Assembly (NCBI GenBank): GCA_049644265.1
Contig: JBARRO010000161.1
Coordinates: forward strand, 1 to 61,773
Source: JBARRO01 sp049644265
Lineage (GTDB): Bacteria; Bacteroidota; Ignavibacteria; UBA10030
DNA length: 61,773 bases
Direction: 5' to 3'
This document shows, in pieces, positions 59,298 to 61,773 of this stretch; position 1 is the first letter of the stretch; each line of letters starts with the position of its first letter. The notes under the pieces are model-generated. The model searched no databases, had not been told where the DNA came from, and saw nothing but the letters and a program-made list of their open reading frames with translations. The position numbers and the translations under genes were made by a program.

Positions 59298-59540
59298 TCA
59301 GCTGTTCAAGAATAAAGGGATTTCCTTGGGCAGGTTCTCAACTCCCTCGCGATGAAATTCGATGACCTCCCAGGGGCATGCCCAGACGCACTTGCGGCAA
59401 TTCGTGCATCGCTCATCGATGATGGAGATCTTGGATTCGAGAAGCTCGATCGCATCTTCCGGGCACACGCCCACACAGCAGCCGCAGAAATCGCATTTGC
59501 CGGGTACGATGTGAATCATGAGGGGTGTGTTGCGGGACAT
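59298..59540 (-). CDS. 2x[4Fe-4S] ferredoxin-type protein
   Basis: 80 residues with two cluster motifs: CDFCGCCVGVCPEDAI and CTNCRKCVWACPWEVI (CxxCxxCxxxCP twice). A C-terminal tail of ~20 residues follows. It is a low-potential electron carrier. It lies just upstream of the geranylgeranyl reductase gene, the probable partner. AAGGAAAAC before the ATG supports the start. Confidence 0.92.
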   Translation of the reverse strand: MSRNTPLMIHIVPGKCDFCGCCVGVCPEDAIELLESKISIIDERCTNCRKCVWACPWEVIEFHREGVENLPKEIPLFLNS

Positions 59541-59622
59541 GTTTTCCTTAGGGTTCCGCGTTGGAGAGATTCAGTCCGATCAATGAAAAGACAGTGTTGT
59601 CAAGGTAGGAAGAGAAGGGCTG

Positions 59623-59643
59623 AAAATCAAACAACGAATTGTT
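59623..59643 (-). terminator. Weak terminator after dnaG
   Basis: A 5-bp stem AACAA/TTGTT with loop TTCG on the minus strand, followed by TGATTTTC, directly after the dnaG stop. The UUCG loop is very stable, but the stem is short. Confidence 0.35.
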
Positions 59644-61514
59644 CAAGTGAGGCGCAGGAATTCCGTTTTCTCGACCTCTTTCATCTGTTTCAATAATTCC
59701 TGCTGACGCCGTACGAAAGGCATTGCGTCTGCACCGCGTTGGCTCGCTTCCTTGAGAGCCTTCTGATTAAGCTCCATCTCTTTCTGAATCGCCTTGCGCT
59801 TGAGAATGATCACGGCATCCCGGGCAATCAGCCAGGGTTCCGGTTCGTCGATTTCTTTCTCCATCTCTTTCCATCCCTTGCTCAGTTCGTATCTGCTCAT
59901 GGCAACGTCCGTCATAAGTCCCTTGAGCTCGTCGTCCTGCACTTCATTCAGAAGGGACGTCGAATCGACAACGCCTTTTTCATCCAGCATATCGAGCACC
60001 ATTTGGATGATCTTTTTTGCTTTGGGGTTCGATAGCTGCGATACAGAAATATTGGAAAATATGAACCGCGCCACATCCTTGTCGCCTTCGAGGAGCAGTT
60101 TCACGAGGTCGCGTTCAGCGGGTGGAATTTCCTTCTCTTCTTCCTGCACTACTCCGGTGTCCCGGGCCTGGCGGTCCGCATCCGGAGTGGGGCGCTCCCG
60201 GACAAACTGTCGTTCCTTCCCCAACCATGATTCGAGCTCCCGGTAGAGGACAGTTTCATAAACATCATACTTCTGTGCTACTTCCTTGATATAGAAATTC
60301 CGCTTCAGTTCGTCTTTGATCTTTGCGATCGACTGAACGATTGAGCGCACGGCTCGCGTTTTCCCCTCGGGGGTCGCAAACGCACCCTGGTTTTGAAACG
60401 CACGCGCCTTGAAGTCGATAAAAGAAACCGACCGACCTGCCAGTTCCAGGAACTCCTTTCCACCGTGCTTCTGGACAAACGAGTCGGGGTCCTCCCCCTG
60501 CGGCAGCTCAACAACCCGGACATCAAGGTCCTTCTCGAGCGCGAGGTCTACTCCCCGAATCATGGCGCTCGATCCGGCGGAATCGGCGTCGTAGACGAGG
60601 CTCAACTTCCTCGTGTAGCGGCCGATGAGCAGGAGCTGGTCCTCCGTGAGCGCCGTGCCGCTGGAGGCAACGACATTCTGAATTCCTGCCTGAAACAAAG
60701 AAATCAAATCCGCATAACCCTCGACCAGGAACGCATTTTCATCCTGTCGTATGGACTCTTTGGATTGCAACAAGCCAAAGAGAACACGGCTTTTGTTGTA
60801 AATCATCGTGTCGGGGGAATTGATGTACTTTCCCTGAATGGGATCATCCTCACGGAGTTTGCGGGCCCCGAAGCCGATCACACGCCCCGCTGCCGAGAAA
60901 ATGGGAAACATGGCGCGCCCGCGAAAATAATCATAGTGCGACCCGTCATCACGCGCACGGACAAGTCCGGCTTTCTGAAGATCCTCTTTCTTGATTCCTT
61001 CCCGACTCGCTCGTTGGGTGAGCCCATCCCAGGTATTGAGCGAATACCCCAGTCCGAATGTCCGAATCGTTTCATCGGTGAACCCACGTTTGTGGAAGTA
61101 CTCCAGGGCGCCGCGCCCCTCGTCGGTCTTCAGCAGATTGTCGTGAAAGAATTTCGCTGCAAACCTGCACACGTTATAGAGATTCTCGATCTCCGTCTGC
61201 TGAGCTGCATCGGCCGCTCCCGGCTCCGGGAGTGCAATGCCGACCCTTTCTGCAAGCGACCGGACCGCCTCCACAAACGAGACTTTTTCCACCTCCATCA
61301 CGAAGGTGAACACATTTCCGCCCTTGTGGCAGCCGAAGCAATGATACATCTGCTTTTCTTTGCTGACGGTGAACGAGGGGGTCTTCTCGGAATGAAAGGG
61401 ACAGAGTCCGATGTAGTTCTTGCCCCGTTTCTTCAGCTTGACGTGTTGGGAGATAATGTCCACCACGTCCGTCGCGCTACGGATCTCTTCGATTTTTTCG
61501 TCTGGAATTCGCAT
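59643..61514 (-). CDS. dnaG: DNA primase DnaG
   Basis: 623 residues. It makes RNA primers at the replication fork. The N-terminal zinc-binding CHC2 domain has ligands C38, H41, C59 and C62. The core is GYSLNTWDGLTQ to YDYFRGRAMFPIFSAAGRVIGFGARKL. The TOPRIM motif is ENAFLVEGYADLISLFQAGI with LVYDADSAGSSAMIRG (DxD-type metal site). The C-terminal ~200 residues form the DnaB-interacting helical domain. No rpoD gene follows in the window. Confidence 0.97.
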   Translation of the reverse strand: MRIPDEKIEEIRSATDVVDIISQHVKLKKRGKNYIGLCPFHSEKTPSFTVSKEKQMYHCFGCHKGGNVFTFVMEVEKVSFVEAVRSLAERVGIALPEPGAADAAQQTEIENLYNVCRFAAKFFHDNLLKTDEGRGALEYFHKRGFTDETIRTFGLGYSLNTWDGLTQRASREGIKKEDLQKAGLVRARDDGSHYDYFRGRAMFPIFSAAGRVIGFGARKLREDDPIQGKYINSPDTMIYNKSRVLFGLLQSKESIRQDENAFLVEGYADLISLFQAGIQNVVASSGTALTEDQLLLIGRYTRKLSLVYDADSAGSSAMIRGVDLALEKDLDVRVVELPQGEDPDSFVQKHGGKEFLELAGRSVSFIDFKARAFQNQGAFATPEGKTRAVRSIVQSIAKIKDELKRNFYIKEVAQKYDVYETVLYRELESWLGKERQFVRERPTPDADRQARDTGVVQEEEKEIPPAERDLVKLLLEGDKDVARFIFSNISVSQLSNPKAKKIIQMVLDMLDEKGVVDSTSLLNEVQDDELKGLMTDVAMSRYELSKGWKEMEKEIDEPEPWLIARDAVIILKRKAIQKEMELNQKALKEASQRGADAMPFVRRQQELLKQMKEVEKTEFLRLT

Positions 61515-61773
61515 GGGAGAGAGAACTCACACGAATGTAGGGAAATGTGGAGGGAAACACAAATCCACGAATGAGAACCCGATGAGGGAACACGAATGAC
61601 ACGAATAGACGAATCACACGAATGTTATTTTGGGGGGTGAAATACTAGTGCCACTTCTAGAAAGTAATCTCGCAGTTCATACTCAAAGCCTATTCAAAAA
61701 AGGCAGTAGTGCCCGCCCGAACACCGCAGGCGGGCGGGCCGCTCCAATTTGCACTTCTCATAGTCCCGGATAC
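61515..61773. repeat. Spacer with CACGAAT repeats and a palindromic element
   Basis: No gene was found to the window end. CACGAAT recurs at 61566, 61591, 61600 and 61617, with ACGAAT at 61609, at a period of about 8-9 nt. At 61711-61735 a 7-bp palindrome GCCCGCC/GGCGGGC (loop CGAACACCGCA) resembles the mini-insertions in the tRNA pseudo-copy at 9.7 kb. Confidence 0.55.

Noticed and set aside
61566..61624. CACGAAT repeats considered as a CRISPR array
   Set aside because: Units are 8-9 nt without spacers of constant length; there are no cas genes in the window.

Overview
The window looks like part of a chromosome from a free-living, Gram-negative member of the FCB (Fibrobacteres-Chlorobi-Bacteroidetes) group, most likely near Ignavibacteriota. 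Three things point there. Two surface proteins end in type IX secretion (T9SS) sorting domains with the NYPNPFNP signature. There is a GWxTD-family protein next to an Omp85 protein. One promoter candidate has the TAnnTTTG form typical of Bacteroidetes relatives. GC content looks a little above half, with an AT-richer stretch near 33-40 kb. No phage, IS element or CRISPR array was seen. Most genes lie on the minus strand. The plus-strand genes are a tRNA, one methyltransferase-like gene and the tilS-hpt-ftsH-SEC59-like block.

Layout. 0-9.3 kb: a secreted M24 aminopeptidase, a T9SS beta-propeller protein, and a molybdenum-cofactor cluster (moeA, moaD, moaE, moaA) followed by an NTF2-like lipoprotein, a sulfite-oxidase-fold enzyme and another lipoprotein. 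9.4-11.4 kb: a tRNA-Met(CAT) region with a second, broken tRNA copy that carries three palindromic mini-insertions, then a low-GC FkbM-like methyltransferase and tandemly duplicated spacer DNA. 11.4-17.3 kb: TerC and three APC-family permeases, one with a universal-stress domain. 17.3-27.7 kb: a lipoprotein, then a long energy-transduction operon (STAS, TolQ, ExbD, ExbD, TonB, small membrane protein, PstS-like lipoprotein, TPR protein, small membrane protein). Just upstream lies a histidine kinase/sigma-54 activator pair. A sigma-54-type promoter and two dyad symmetries lie between them, so the pair probably controls the operon.

28-33 kb: tilS, hpt, ftsH and a SEC59/phytol-kinase-like gene. 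33-39.7 kb: an AT-richer block with a large T9SS beta-helix protein broken by a frameshift and an in-frame stop, and two paralogous lipoproteins. Each of these three loci has a candidate small upstream ORF ending at, or 2 nt before, the downstream start codon. 40-47 kb: a DEDD exonuclease, cstA, pncA-pncB, a YraN-type nuclease and a GH9 endoglucanase. 47-61.5 kb: rnhB-UbiA, Omp85, GWxTD, rimO, cdsA, a CPBP protease, a deoxyhypusine-synthase-like protein, a DUF3108 protein and a GT9 glycosyltransferase in a tightly overlapping run, then a geranylgeranyl reductase, a 2x[4Fe-4S] ferredoxin and dnaG.

The main items for follow-up are the tRNA pseudo-copy with palindromic insertions, the sigma-54-linked TonB/PstS-like operon, the coupled leader ORFs, the terminator-like hairpins in the leaders of tilS and the Omp85 gene, and the archaeal-type isoprenoid lipid gene set (DGGGP-synthase-like UbiA, CdsA, geranylgeranyl reductase, ferredoxin) within 12 kb.
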